Part shown: positions 41,743 through 50,625 of the stretch, piece after piece
Layout of the letters: each line of letters opens with the position of its first letter
Numbering within the stretch: position 1 is the stretch's first letter
Origin: Egicoccus halophilus
GTDB taxonomy: Bacteria; Actinomycetota; Nitriliruptoria; Nitriliruptorales; Nitriliruptoraceae
Assembly (NCBI RefSeq): GCF_004300825.1
Contig: NZ_CP036250.1
Coordinates: forward strand, 3,421,001 to 3,485,000
Length of the DNA stretch: 64,000 nt
Reading direction: 5' to 3'
Program-made: the position numbers and the translations under genes
The notes under the pieces: generated by a model
What the model was told of the DNA's origin: nothing
What the model saw: the letters and a program-made list of their open reading frames with translations, nothing else
The model's database searches: none

Positions 41743-43458
41743 TCAATCCGACGAGCGGTGCACCCGTCGGCCGGCGAGCCAGGTACCGGCCACCTCGACG
41801 TCACCGAGCTCGCGCGCCGGGACACGCAGGACGTCCTGCGAGGTGAGGGCGAGGTCGGCCCGTCGCCCGACCGCGATGGTGCCTGCCTGCGCTTCGTCGC
41901 CGGCCTGATGGGCCGTGCCGAGGGTGTAGGCGCGAAGCGCGGCGTCGAGGTCGATCCGCTGGTCGGGCAGGAACGCCGGCACGTCGGGACGGCCGGGCGC
42001 CCGGCGGGTCACGGCGACGGCGATGCCGTCGAGCGGCTCGTGCGACGACACGGGCCAGTCGCTGCCGAAGGAGACCGCCGCACCGTCGCGGATCAGCGAC
42101 CCGATCGGGTACTGCCACCGGCTGCGCTCGGCGCCGAGACGTGGGACGGTCAGTTCCCGCATGATCTCGTTGTCCTGTGCCCACAGGGGCTCGAAGTTGG
42201 CGACGGCACCGAGGGCGCGGAAGCGCGGAAGATCGTCGGGATGGACCAGGTGGGTGTGGGCGATCACCGGTCGCCGGTCGCGTGGGCCGTTGCGGCGCGC
42301 CACCTGCTCGATCGCGTCGAGGGCCAGGCGGATGCCGGCGTCACCGATGGCATGCAGGTGGAGCTGGAACCCGGCGGCGTCCATGGCGGTGGCCGCGTCG
42401 GCGAGCTCGGCCAGGTCCCAGTTGGCGATGCCGTGGTCGTGTCCGGCCCCACAGCCCTGCCCACCGCCGTGGCCTGCCGTCCCGGGCAGCGGCAGGTAGG
42501 GGTCGAGCAGCGCCGCGGTCCCGCCCTCGATGACCCCGTCGACGAAGAACTTCACCGTCGTCGCCGTCAGGCGCCCGCCCGGCACGCCGTCGCGACGCCG
42601 GCGGGCCTGGTCGCGTCCGGCCTCGCGGCGCAGGTCGGCGAACACCGCCACCTGGGCCGACCAACCGTCCGCCTCGACCTTGCAGGCCAGGTCGAGGTCG
42701 GCGGTCAGCCGGCCGGCGCCGGCGACCTGGCGGAAGGCCGCGTACATCGCCGGCACGCACCAGGCGTCCTGGCCGAACACCAGGCCCGCCGAGGCCATGC
42801 GCTGCAGGCCGACCTCCAGACCGCGGGCCTCCTTGTCCACGCCGCGGAGCGGGACGTGGGCGTCGAGCAGGTGCTCGGCCGCCTCGAGCAGGGTCCCGAC
42901 CGGGTGACCGTCGCGGTCACGCACGATCGTGCCGCGCGGCGGATCGGGGGTCGCGGCCGTGATGCCGGCGACCTCCAGGGCCCGGCGGTTGACCCACACC
43001 ATGTGGTGGTCCGAGGACCACAACGCCGCGGGCCGGTCCCCCACCACCGCGTCGAGCACCTCGACCCGTCCGACGCCGCCCGGCAGGATCTCGGGCGGAT
43101 AGCCCCAGCCGAGCACCCACGGTGTCGCCTCGCGGTCGGGGTGGGCGGCCACGAAGGCGGCGAGCCGACGCACCACCTCGTCGACGTCGACGCTGTCGAC
43201 CAGGTCGCAGTCGAGCGTCTCGGCGCCACCGTTGAGCGGATGCAGGTGGCCGTCGCGGAACCCTGGCAGCAGGGTCGCGTCGTGCAGCTCGACGACCTCC
43301 GTGCGCGAGCCACGCCGCTGCCTCGCCTCGTTCCCGAGCGCCACGATCCGCCCGCCGGCGACCGCGACCGCGTCGGTGGTGATCCCCGTCCCGGTCCACA
43401 CCGCCGCGCGCGTCGGATCGGGGACGACGAACAGCGTCTCCGCCACCGGACTGCCCAT
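41743..43458 (-). CDS. YtcJ-type amidohydrolase (Amidohydro_3 family)
   Basis: 571 residues from ATG 43458 with AGGAGGTGA upstream. Metal-site motifs of the amidohydrolase superfamily are visible: [28 protein letters not shown] (probable bridging Lys), [21 protein letters not shown] and SFGSDWPVS. The small beta domain is made of both termini ([15 protein letters not shown] and [13 protein letters not shown]). These enzymes hydrolyse exocyclic amide or related bonds in diverse small molecules, and substrates are rarely known. A Gly/His-rich insertion [15 protein letters not shown] may bind extra metal. Confidence 0.92.
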   Translation of the reverse strand: MGSPVAETLFVVPDPTRAAVWTGTGITTDAVAVAGGRIVALGNEARQRRGSRTEVVELHDATLLPGFRDGHLHPLNGGAETLDCDLVDSVDVDEVVRRLAAFVAAHPDREATPWVLGWGYPPEILPGGVGRVEVLDAVVGDRPAALWSSDHHMVWVNRRALEVAGITAATPDPPRGTIVRDRDGHPVGTLLEAAEHLLDAHVPLRGVDKEARGLEVGLQRMASAGLVFGQDAWCVPAMYAAFRQVAGAGRLTADLDLACKVEADGWSAQVAVFADLRREAGRDQARRRRDGVPGGRLTATTVKFFVDGVIEGGTAALLDPYLPLPGTAGHGGGQGCGAGHDHGIANWDLAELADAATAMDAAGFQLHLHAIGDAGIRLALDAIEQVARRNGPRDRRPVIAHTHLVHPDDLPRFRALGAVANFEPLWAQDNEIMRELTVPRLGAERSRWQYPIGSLIRDGAAVSFGSDWPVSSHEPLDGIAVAVTRRAPGRPDVPAFLPDQRIDLDAALRAYTLGTAHQAGDEAQAGTIAVGRRADLALTSQDVLRVPARELGDVEVAGTWLAGRRVHRSSD

Positions 43459-43534
43459 GCTGTCACCTCCTCGATGGCGCGGACGCTACTGCGCGCCCCT
43501 AGTCTCGCCACGCATCGACGTGGGAGCGATCGTG

Positions 43535-44791
43535 ATGGCGGCCCGAGGACCGAAGGTGCTGGGCGTGGTCCTGGCCGGCGGGGAGGGCAAGCGGCTGTAC
43601 CCGCTGACCCGTGACCGCGCCAAGCCGGCCGTGCCCTTCGGCGGCAACTACCGACTGGTCGACTTCGCCCTCTCGAACCTCGTCAACTCCGGCTATCGCC
43701 GGATCGTCGTGCTCACGCAGTACAAGAGCCACTCGCTGGACACCCACCTGGCCAAGACGTGGCGGATGTCGCCGCTGCTGGGCAACTACGTCACGCCGGT
43801 GCCGGCGCAGATGCGCACCGGCAAGAGCTGGTTCCAGGGCTCGGCGGACGCCATCTACCAGAACCTCAACATCATCCGCGACGAGGCGCCCGACTACATC
43901 TGCGTGTTCGGGGCCGACAACCTCTACCGCATGGACGCCGCCGAGATGGTGCAGCGCCACATCGACTCGGGCGCGGAGGCCACGGTCGCCGCCCTGCGCG
44001 TGCCGGTCGAGCAGGCGCATGCGTTCGGCGTCATCGAACCGGGGGAGGACGGCCGCATCGTCGCCTTCCACGAGAAGCCGACGAACGCCAAGGGCCTGCC
44101 CGACGACCCGCACAGCGTGTTCGCCTCGATGGGCAACTACGTGTTCACGACCGCGGCACTCATCGACGCCCTGCACGTCGATGCGGCCGACGAGGGCTCC
44201 ACGCACGACATGGGTGGTGACATCATCACCACCATGGTCGAACGCGGACAGGCCGCCGTCCACGACTTCGTCCACGACAACGACGTCCCGGGCTCGACCC
44301 AGCGCGACCGGGGCTACTGGCGTGACGTCGGGACGATCGACGCCTACCACTCGGCACACATGGACCTCATCAGCGTCCACCCGATCTTCAACCTCTACAA
44401 CCTCGACTGGCCGATCTTCACCTGGCACGACCCGCTGCCGCCGGCCAAGTTCGTGTTCGACGACGAGGACCGTCGCGGCGCGGCGACCGACTCGATGGTG
44501 TGCTCGGGGGTGGTCGTCTCCGGCGGAACGGTGCGGGCCTCGGTGCTCTCCCCCGGCGTCCGCGTGCACACCGGCGCGCTGGTCGAGCGCTCGGTCGTGC
44601 TGCACGGGGTCGACGTCGGCCGCGGCGCCGTGGTGCGCAACGCCATCCTCGACAAGAACGTCGTGGTGCCGCCGGGCTCCCGCATCGGGGTGGACCCACA
44701 GGCCGACCGCGAACGCTTCCACGTCTCCGACGGCGGGATCGTCGTGATCGGCAAGGGTGACGTCATCCCGCCGCCCGAGGAGTCGCCGTGA
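43535..44791 (+). CDS. glgC: Glucose-1-phosphate adenylyltransferase
   Basis: 418 residues from ATG 43535; the adjacent in-frame GTG at 43532 is an alternative (GGGAG 5-8 nt upstream). Signatures: [67 protein letters not shown] and [18 protein letters not shown]. The C-terminal beta-helix follows ([19 protein letters not shown]). It makes ADP-glucose from glucose-1-phosphate and ATP, the committed step of bacterial glycogen or maltose-1-phosphate synthesis. It is coupled to the next gene by a GTGA overlap. Confidence 0.97.
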   Translation: MAARGPKVLGVVLAGGEGKRLYPLTRDRAKPAVPFGGNYRLVDFALSNLVNSGYRRIVVLTQYKSHSLDTHLAKTWRMSPLLGNYVTPVPAQMRTGKSWFQGSADAIYQNLNIIRDEAPDYICVFGADNLYRMDAAEMVQRHIDSGAEATVAALRVPVEQAHAFGVIEPGEDGRIVAFHEKPTNAKGLPDDPHSVFASMGNYVFTTAALIDALHVDAADEGSTHDMGGDIITTMVERGQAAVHDFVHDNDVPGSTQRDRGYWRDVGTIDAYHSAHMDLISVHPIFNLYNLDWPIFTWHDPLPPAKFVFDDEDRRGAATDSMVCSGVVVSGGTVRASVLSPGVRVHTGALVERSVVLHGVDVGRGAVVRNAILDKNVVVPPGSRIGVDPQADRERFHVSDGGIVVIGKGDVIPPPEESP

Positions 44792-46002
44792 GCCCCGCCC
44801 CCCGTGTCGGTCTGCTGACCAAGGAGTACCCGCCGGAGATCTACGGCGGGGCGGGCGTGCACGTGGCCGAGCTGGCACGGGCGCTCGACGGCCTGGTCGA
44901 CCTCGAGGTGCACGCGTTCGGCGCACCGCGCGAGGACCCGCTGGTCGCCGGCACCTACCGGGAGTGGGACGCGCTGGCCGGCGACGCGCCCGAGCTCGCC
45001 GCGCTGCGCACCGTGTCGGCCGACCTCGCGATGACCGCCGGCGTCGCCGGGGTCGAGGTGGTCCACAGCCACACGTGGTACGCCAATCTCGCCGGGCATT
45101 TGGCCAAGCTCGTGTACGGGATCCCGCACGTGGCGACGACTCACTCGCTCGAACCGCTGCGGCCGTGGAAGCGCGAGCAGCTCGGCGGCGGGTACGCGCT
45201 GTCGAGCTTCTGCGAACGGACCGCGCTGGAGGGCGCCGACGCGGTGATCGCCGTCTCGCACGGGATGCGCGACGACGTGGTGGCCTGCTACCCCGACGTC
45301 GATCCGGACCGGGTCGTGGTGATCCACAACGGCGTCGACCCGCAGCGCTGGCGGCGGGTGACGGGCACCGGGACGCTGCTCGCGCAGGGCATCGACCCGG
45401 ACCGGCCGTACGCGGTGTTCGTGGGCCGCATCACCCGGCAGAAGGGCGTCACCCACCTGCTCGACGTCGCCGAGCGGCTCCCGGCCGGTAGCCAGATGGT
45501 GTTGTGCGCCGGCGCACCGGACACGCCCCAGATCGCCGAGGAGTTCCGCACCCGGGTCGCGGCATTGGCCGACGCACCGGTCGACGTGGTGTGGATCGAG
45601 CAGATGCTGCCACGTGACGAGCTGCTCGAGGTGCTCAGCGGCGCGGCGGTGTTCGTGTGCCCCTCGATCTACGAGCCGTTCGGGATCGTCAACCTCGAGG
45701 CGATGGCGTGTGGACTGCCGGTGGTCGCCTCCGCGGTGGGTGGGATCCCGGAGATCGTGGTGCGCGACGAGACCGGCTGGCTGGTGGACTTCGCGCCGGG
45801 CGACGACGCGATCGGCTCGCCGACCGACCCGTCCGCGTTCGCCGACGCGCTGGCGGCGCCGGTCGCGCGCTGCCTGGCCGACCCGGAGCTCGCCACGCGG
45901 ATGGGTGCGGCCGGTCGCCGCCGGGTGGAGGAGCACTTCAGCTGGACCGCGATCGCCGGGCAGACCGCGGAGCTCTACCGGTCGCTGGCCCCGGGGTCCT
46001 GA
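44788..46002 (+). CDS. glgM: ADP-glucose-dependent glycosyltransferase GlgM/GlgA (GT4, actinobacterial type)
   Basis: 404 residues from GTG 44788. It has the GT-B fold with an N-terminal [20 protein letters not shown] glycine loop, [15 protein letters not shown], and the donor-site [20 protein letters not shown]. The length and GT4 type match the actinobacterial enzymes once called glycogen synthase and shown in mycobacteria to make maltose-1-phosphate from ADP-glucose (GlgM), feeding GlgE. Which of the two activities dominates here cannot be read, and no glgE is in view. Its 3' end overlaps the convergent Clp_N gene by 28 nt. Confidence 0.93.
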   Translation: MSPAPRVGLLTKEYPPEIYGGAGVHVAELARALDGLVDLEVHAFGAPREDPLVAGTYREWDALAGDAPELAALRTVSADLAMTAGVAGVEVVHSHTWYANLAGHLAKLVYGIPHVATTHSLEPLRPWKREQLGGGYALSSFCERTALEGADAVIAVSHGMRDDVVACYPDVDPDRVVVIHNGVDPQRWRRVTGTGTLLAQGIDPDRPYAVFVGRITRQKGVTHLLDVAERLPAGSQMVLCAGAPDTPQIAEEFRTRVAALADAPVDVVWIEQMLPRDELLEVLSGAAVFVCPSIYEPFGIVNLEAMACGLPVVASAVGGIPEIVVRDETGWLVDFAPGDDAIGSPTDPSAFADALAAPVARCLADPELATRMGAAGRRRVEEHFSWTAIAGQTAELYRSLAPGS

Positions 46003-46682
46003 ACGACGTCGAGGCCGGCGTCGGCCAGCAGGCCGCGGACCTCGTCGTCACGGAGCAGTTCGCGCAGCACGGCGTCGGTGCCGACCGGTCGGGTGCCGGC
46101 GCGCTCGAGCGCGGCGGCCAGGGCGCGTGTCGCGTCCTCGTCGTAGGGGACGAGCTCGGGCGCGGCGTCGACGGGGCCGGGCAGCGACGCGCGGACGACG
46201 TCGCGCAGGAGCGCGAGGTCGCCGCCGACGGCGGCGAGCGCGGCGGCGGCGCCGGTGTCGAGCAGGCCGAGCAACAGATGCTTCGACGTCACCCGGTCGT
46301 GGTGGTGGGCGAGTGCGGACTCGTGCGCCGCCAGAACCGCGTTGCGGGCCTCCAGCGTGTACTGCTCGAAGCCCAGGGTCGTGTCCCGGGGTGGGTCGAT
46401 GTTCGCGTGGGCGAACCGCTGCTGGGCGGCCTGCCGGCTCACGCCGAGTCGGTCGCCGATGTCCCGCCACGACGCGCCGTGGTCCCGTGCGCGCAGCACG
46501 ACGTGGTCGAGCAGGCGGTCGGCGAGTGCCTGCAGGTGCTGGGCGGCCAGCGCCGCGCTCGTCACCTGCGCGAGCGGGTCCGACGACGCCCGCTCGATCC
46601 CGTCGAGCAGCGCCTCGAGCGAGACCGGACCGCCCCAGGGCGACGGGCCGGGGTGGTCGTCGACGTCGTGAGGTGGCGGCAT
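45975..46682 (-). CDS. HTH plus Clp N-terminal domain protein
   Basis: 235 residues from ATG 46682. An N-terminal helical region carries a helix-turn-helix (GASWRDIGDRLGVSRQAAQQ, about 70-89). A Clp_N (ClpA/ClpC N-terminal) repeat pair follows (FEQYTLEARNAVLAAHESAL, TSKHLLLGLL, then LVPYDEDATRALAAALERAG). There is no AAA ATPase. Such proteins may bind DNA and interact with the Clp degradation machinery as regulators or adaptors. An inverted repeat lies about 30 nt upstream of the gene. Confidence 0.85.
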   Translation of the reverse strand: MPPPHDVDDHPGPSPWGGPVSLEALLDGIERASSDPLAQVTSAALAAQHLQALADRLLDHVVLRARDHGASWRDIGDRLGVSRQAAQQRFAHANIDPPRDTTLGFEQYTLEARNAVLAAHESALAHHHDRVTSKHLLLGLLDTGAAAALAAVGGDLALLRDVVRASLPGPVDAAPELVPYDEDATRALAAALERAGTRPVGTDAVLRELLRDDEVRGLLADAGLDVVQDPGASDR

Positions 46683-46712
46683 GCGTCGACGCTACGTCGC
46701 CCCGCGACGGTC

Positions 46713-46729
46713 GTCAACCAACGATTGAC
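46713..46729. promoter_or_regulatory. Inverted repeat GTCAACC-AAC-GATTGAC upstream of the Clp_N gene
   Basis: Seven-base arms with one mismatch around a 3-nt centre, 31-47 nt before the ATG of the HTH/Clp_N gene on the minus strand. It lies where an operator or -35 region (TTGAC) would be expected. Autoregulation by the encoded HTH protein is an inference. Confidence 0.45.
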
Positions 46730-46784
46730 GCCGCGGCGTGAGTCGGCGTGACCGCACGTCCTCCCTGCAGCGCACCTGCACTGC

Positions 46785-47186
46785 TCAGACCTGGAGGGTC
46801 GCGAGCTTCTCGGCGAGGTCCGTGGGCGGGCGGATGGGGCGACCGGACGCGTCGGTGGCGGACGAGCGGACCTCGGCCTCGGCGATCAACTCGCCGGCCT
46901 CGTCGACCAGGCGCTGGTACCACCACGACGAGGCCCGCCGCAGCTCCTTCACGCCTGTCTCGACCGTGAGCGTCTGCCCGGCACGTGCCGGACGACGGAA
47001 TCTCAGCCGGAGCTCCACGACCACCAGGTGGACGCCGCGCTCGGCGAGCACCGAGGGTCCGAACCCGAGTCCGTCGAGCAGCTCGATGCGGGCCGTCTCG
47101 AAGTAATTGGCGTAGACGCCGTGGTTGACGTGCCCGTTCGGGTCGAGCTCGTGGAAGCGGACCTTGATCGTCGTGGTCGCACTCAC
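46785..47186 (-). CDS. Acyl-CoA thioesterase (4HBT hotdog family)
   Basis: 133 residues from GTG 47186, overlapping the stop of the oxidoreductase gene as GTGA. The hotdog signature is FHELDPNGHVNHGVYANYFE, carrying the Asp/Asn-His catalytic region of 4-hydroxybenzoyl-CoA thioesterase-like enzymes. It hydrolyses an acyl-CoA of unknown chain. Coupling to the molybdopterin oxidoreductase is clear from the overlap, but the metabolic reason is not. Confidence 0.9.
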   Translation of the reverse strand: MSATTTIKVRFHELDPNGHVNHGVYANYFETARIELLDGLGFGPSVLAERGVHLVVVELRLRFRRPARAGQTLTVETGVKELRRASSWWYQRLVDEAGELIAEAEVRSSATDASGRPIRPPTDLAEKLATLQV

Positions 47187-49579
47187 GCCGACGCCCCCGG
47201 GGTACCCGCGCCCGACGCCGCCGACGTACCCGCGCCCGACGCCGCCGACGTACCCGCGCCCGACGCCGTCGGAGCAGCCGCCGCGTCCACCGGCTCGAGG
47301 CGCACGACCACCGACTTCGAGGTGGGCGTGTTGCTCGTCCGGGCGGTCGAGTCGAGCGGCACCAGCACGTTGGTCTCCGGGAAGTAGGCCGCGGCACAGC
47401 CCCGCGCGGTCGGGAACGCGACCGTACGGAACGCCTCGGCGCGCCGTTCGCTGCCGTCGGTCCACTCGCTGACGAGGTCGACCACTGCGCCGTCGGTGAG
47501 TCCCAACGACGCGAGGTCGTCGGGGTGGACGAACACGACCCGCCGCCCCTGCTTGATCCCGCGGTAGCGGTCGTCGAGGCCGTAGATGGTCGTGTTGTAC
47601 TGGTCGTGGCTGCGGATGGTCTGCAGCAGCAACCGGCCCGGGGGGACCCGCAGCACCTCGAGCTCGTTGACCGAGAACTGGGCCCGCCCGGTCGCCGTGT
47701 CGAGTTCGTCGGCGGCGTCACGGGCGGCATTGGGCAGCAGGAAGCTGCCGACGGTGCGCAACCGACGGTTGAAGTCCTCGAAGCCGGGCACGACCTCGGC
47801 GATGGCGTCGCGGACGAGGTCGTAGTCGTCGGCGAAGCCGCGCCAGTCGATCGCCGGCCCGTCCTCGCCGAGGGTCGCCTGCGCGATGCCCGCGAGGATC
47901 GCCACCTCGGACCGCAGGTGCTCGGAAGCCGGCGGCAGGGCACCGCTGGAGGGGTGCACGAGGCTCATGGAGTCCTCGACGGTGACCATCTGCGGCCCGG
48001 ACGCCTGCAGGTCGAGCTCCGGTCGCGCGAGCGTCGGCAGGATCAGCGCCTCGCGACCACAGACCCCGTGCGAGCGGTTGAGCTTGGTCGAGACCTGCAC
48101 GGTCAGCGCGGCGCCGGCCATCGCCGCCTCGGTCGCGGCCGTGTCCGGCGAGGCGCCGACGAAGTTGCCGCCCACCGCCAGGAACACCTTCGCCCGTCCG
48201 TCGCGCAGCGCCCGGATGGCGTCGACGACGTCGACCCCGTGACGGCGCGGCGGTTCGAAGTCGAACGTGTCGCGCAGCGCGTCGAGGAAGGCGTCCGACG
48301 GCTTCTCGTAGATCCCCATCGTGCGGTCGCCCTGCACGTTGGAGTGTCCGCGGACGGGGCACACGCCGGTGCCCGGACGGCCGACGTTGCCGCGCAGCAG
48401 CAGGAAGTTGACGATCTCGCGGATGGTGGCCACGGCGTTGCGGTGCTGGGTCAGCCCCATGGCCCAGCAGACCACGATGCGCTTGGCCCGCAGGACCTCG
48501 GCGAGCGTGTCGGCGATCTCGTCGCGGGTCAGGCCCGTGGCGGCGTCGACGTCGGCGAAGTCGAGCCGGCGGGCGTGCGCCGCGAACGCCTCGAACCCGG
48601 ACGTGCGGTCGGCGAGGAACTCGTGGTCGAGGACCGTCCCGGGGGCGGCGTCCTCGGCGGCGAGCAGGCCGGCGTTGAGCGCCTGGAACAGGGCGAGGTC
48701 GCCGTTGAGGCGCACCTGCAGGTAGCGGTCGCTGAGCTCGGTGCCGTGCCCCGCCAGACCACGGGCGGTCTGCGGGTTGTCGAAGCGCAGCAGACCGGCC
48801 TCGGGCAACGGGTTGACGGTGACGATGCGGGCACCGTTGCGCTTGGCCTCCTCGAGCGTCGAGAGCATCCGCGGGTGGTTGGTCCCCGGGTTCTGACCCA
48901 TCACGAAGATCAGGTCGGTGTCGACCAGGTCGCCCAACTGCACCGTGCCCTTGCCGACGCCGAGCGTCTCGGTGAGCGCCGCACCCGAGGACTCGTGGCA
49001 CAGGTTCGAGCAGTCGGGCAGGTTGTTGGTCCCGAAGGCGCGCACGAACAGCTGGTAGACGAACGCGGCCTCGTTGGAGGTACGGCCCGAGGTGTAGAAC
49101 ACCGCCTCGTCGGGGCTGTCGAGCGCCCGCAGGTGCGAGCCGATCAGCGCGTACGCCTCGTCCCAGCCGATCGGTTCGTAGTGGTCGGCTCCGGCCCGCT
49201 TGACCATCGGCTCGGTGAGCCGGCCCTGCTGGCCGAGCCAGTGCTCGGACTTCTCGCGCAGTTCGCTGACCGGGTGGCGGGCGAAGAAGTCGCGGTCGAC
49301 GCGCCGCAGGGTGGCCTCGTGGGCGACCGCCTTGACCCCGTTCTCGCAGAACTCGGCGAGGTGGCGACGGTCGGGTTCGGGCCAGGCGCAACCGGGACAG
49401 TCGAAGCCGTCACGCTGGTTGAGCTTGGGCAGCGTGACCGCGGCCCGTCGCAGGCCCATCTGGTCGTTGGCGTGCCGCAGTGACCACGCCACGCCGGGCA
49501 GGCCGGCGGCGGCACGCTTGGGCGGGCCGACCTCCAGCCCTTCGTCGCCCTGGTCCTCGACGGGCGGACGCTTCGCCAC
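47183..49579 (-). CDS. FdhF/YdeP family molybdopterin oxidoreductase
   Basis: 798 residues from GTG 49579 (AGGAG 6 nt upstream). It is the formate-dehydrogenase-alpha-like YdeP family: GFDCPGCAWPEPDRRHLAEF at about 60-79, VKRAGADHYEPIGWDEAYAL, YTSGRTSNEAAFVYQL, CHESSGAALTETLGVGKGTV, MGQNPGTNHPRML and GNVGRPGTGVCPVRGHSNVQ. The C-terminal molydop-binding domain has TIRSHDQYNTTIYGLDDRYRG. E. coli YdeP is associated with acid resistance, and the reaction of the family is not established. The last 25 residues are a low-complexity repeat (SGAGTSAA units) encoded by three 24-bp repeats at 47202-47273. The gene is followed directly by the thioesterase. Confidence 0.92.
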   Translation of the reverse strand: MAKRPPVEDQGDEGLEVGPPKRAAAGLPGVAWSLRHANDQMGLRRAAVTLPKLNQRDGFDCPGCAWPEPDRRHLAEFCENGVKAVAHEATLRRVDRDFFARHPVSELREKSEHWLGQQGRLTEPMVKRAGADHYEPIGWDEAYALIGSHLRALDSPDEAVFYTSGRTSNEAAFVYQLFVRAFGTNNLPDCSNLCHESSGAALTETLGVGKGTVQLGDLVDTDLIFVMGQNPGTNHPRMLSTLEEAKRNGARIVTVNPLPEAGLLRFDNPQTARGLAGHGTELSDRYLQVRLNGDLALFQALNAGLLAAEDAAPGTVLDHEFLADRTSGFEAFAAHARRLDFADVDAATGLTRDEIADTLAEVLRAKRIVVCWAMGLTQHRNAVATIREIVNFLLLRGNVGRPGTGVCPVRGHSNVQGDRTMGIYEKPSDAFLDALRDTFDFEPPRRHGVDVVDAIRALRDGRAKVFLAVGGNFVGASPDTAATEAAMAGAALTVQVSTKLNRSHGVCGREALILPTLARPELDLQASGPQMVTVEDSMSLVHPSSGALPPASEHLRSEVAILAGIAQATLGEDGPAIDWRGFADDYDLVRDAIAEVVPGFEDFNRRLRTVGSFLLPNAARDAADELDTATGRAQFSVNELEVLRVPPGRLLLQTIRSHDQYNTTIYGLDDRYRGIKQGRRVVFVHPDDLASLGLTDGAVVDLVSEWTDGSERRAEAFRTVAFPTARGCAAAYFPETNVLVPLDSTARTSNTPTSKSVVVRLEPVDAAAAPTASGAGTSAASGAGTSAASGAGTPGASA
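47202..47273 (-). repeat. Three 24-bp tandem repeats in the 3' end of the oxidoreductase gene
   Basis: Units at 47202-47225, 47226-47249 and 47250-47273; the first two are identical and the third differs near its end. They encode the Ala/Gly/Ser/Thr tail of the protein in frame. Copy-number change would only lengthen or shorten a disordered tail. Confidence 0.85.
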
Positions 49580-49713
49580 ACCTGCTCCTGTCTTGTCGCA
49601 GGGGCACAGTGTCCCGTGTCGGACGCCCGAATGCACAGGCAGCCCTCGCCGCGCACGGTCCCACACCGTCTACGGTCGACGACGCGAAGCGATGGTGGCG
49701 CGAGGGAGGCGGC

Positions 49714-50493
49714 ATGCAACGGGTGTTGATCACGGGCGCGGCGGGACGCATCGGCGGCCACCTGCGACCTCGGCTCGCCGCGGACGGACGGGTGCTGCGA
49801 CTGCTCGACGTCGACGACGTGCCGGACCCGGTCGACGGCGAGGAGGTCGTGACCGGCTCGGTGCTCGACGCCGAGTTGCTGCGCGAGGCCTGCCGCGACG
49901 TCGACGCGGTGGTCCACCTCGCCGCCGCGACGGGCGAGCCGATGGCCTTCGACGCGGCCGCCGACGACATCGCCGCGACCCACCTCGTGCTCGAGACCGC
50001 CCGCCAGGCCGGGATCCCGCGGGTCGTGTACGCCTCGTCGAACCATGCGGTCGGCTTCCATCCACGCGACGGCGGTGAGGCCCCCGACTGGCTGTTCCCG
50101 CGCCCGGACACCTTCTACGGGGTGGCGAAGGTCGCCTCGGAGGCGCTCGGCTCGATGTACGTCGACCGTCACGGCATGGACGTCGTGTGCCTGCGCATCG
50201 GGACCTGCCGCGACGAACCCATCGACGTGCGCAGCCTGTCGACCTGGCTGTCCCCGGACGACACCGGTCGGTTGGTCGAGGCGGCGCTGACGGTGCCCTC
50301 CCCCGGGTTCGCGGTGGTGTGGGGCGTGTCGGCCAACACCCGCAACTGGTGGTCGCTCGACGCGGCCCGGGCGCTGGGTTACGAGCCCCGCGACGACGCC
50401 GAACGCTACGCCGAGCAGGTCCTGGCCGAGCACGGCGAGCCCGACCCCGACGACCCCGGCCAGCGCCTCGTCGGTGGGTCGTTCACGACCTGA
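49714..50493 (+). CDS. Uronate-dehydrogenase-like NAD-dependent epimerase/dehydratase
   Basis: 259 residues from ATG 49714 with GGGAGG 4 nt upstream. Extended SDR: VLITGAAGRIGGHLRPRLA, DAVVHLAAATGEP, VYASSNHAVGFHPR and the catalytic YGVAK. The C-terminal half (LRIGTCRDEPIDVRSLSTWL, WGVSANTRNWWSLDAARALG) closely follows hexuronate dehydrogenases, which oxidise glucuronate or galacturonate to the aldarolactone. Sequence resemblance is good, but no uronate catabolic genes are adjacent. Divergent from the molybdopterin oxidoreductase gene. Confidence 0.85.
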   Translation: MQRVLITGAAGRIGGHLRPRLAADGRVLRLLDVDDVPDPVDGEEVVTGSVLDAELLREACRDVDAVVHLAAATGEPMAFDAAADDIAATHLVLETARQAGIPRVVYASSNHAVGFHPRDGGEAPDWLFPRPDTFYGVAKVASEALGSMYVDRHGMDVVCLRIGTCRDEPIDVRSLSTWLSPDDTGRLVEAALTVPSPGFAVVWGVSANTRNWWSLDAARALGYEPRDDAERYAEQVLAEHGEPDPDDPGQRLVGGSFTT

Positions 50494-50625
50494 CGCGCCG
50501 CCCGGGTGACCGTCGTCGCGGGACGGCCACCGATCTCGACGCGCCGGGTCCGCACCCAGCGCGCCCGCACCTCGATGTCGCGAACCTGCTGGACCCCGCG
50601 CGGGCGAGGCCGCATCCTGCGCCTC

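Noticed and set aside
47202-47273. Short tandem repeat that could suggest a CRISPR array
   Set aside because: The units are directly adjacent with no spacers and lie in frame inside the oxidoreductase gene.
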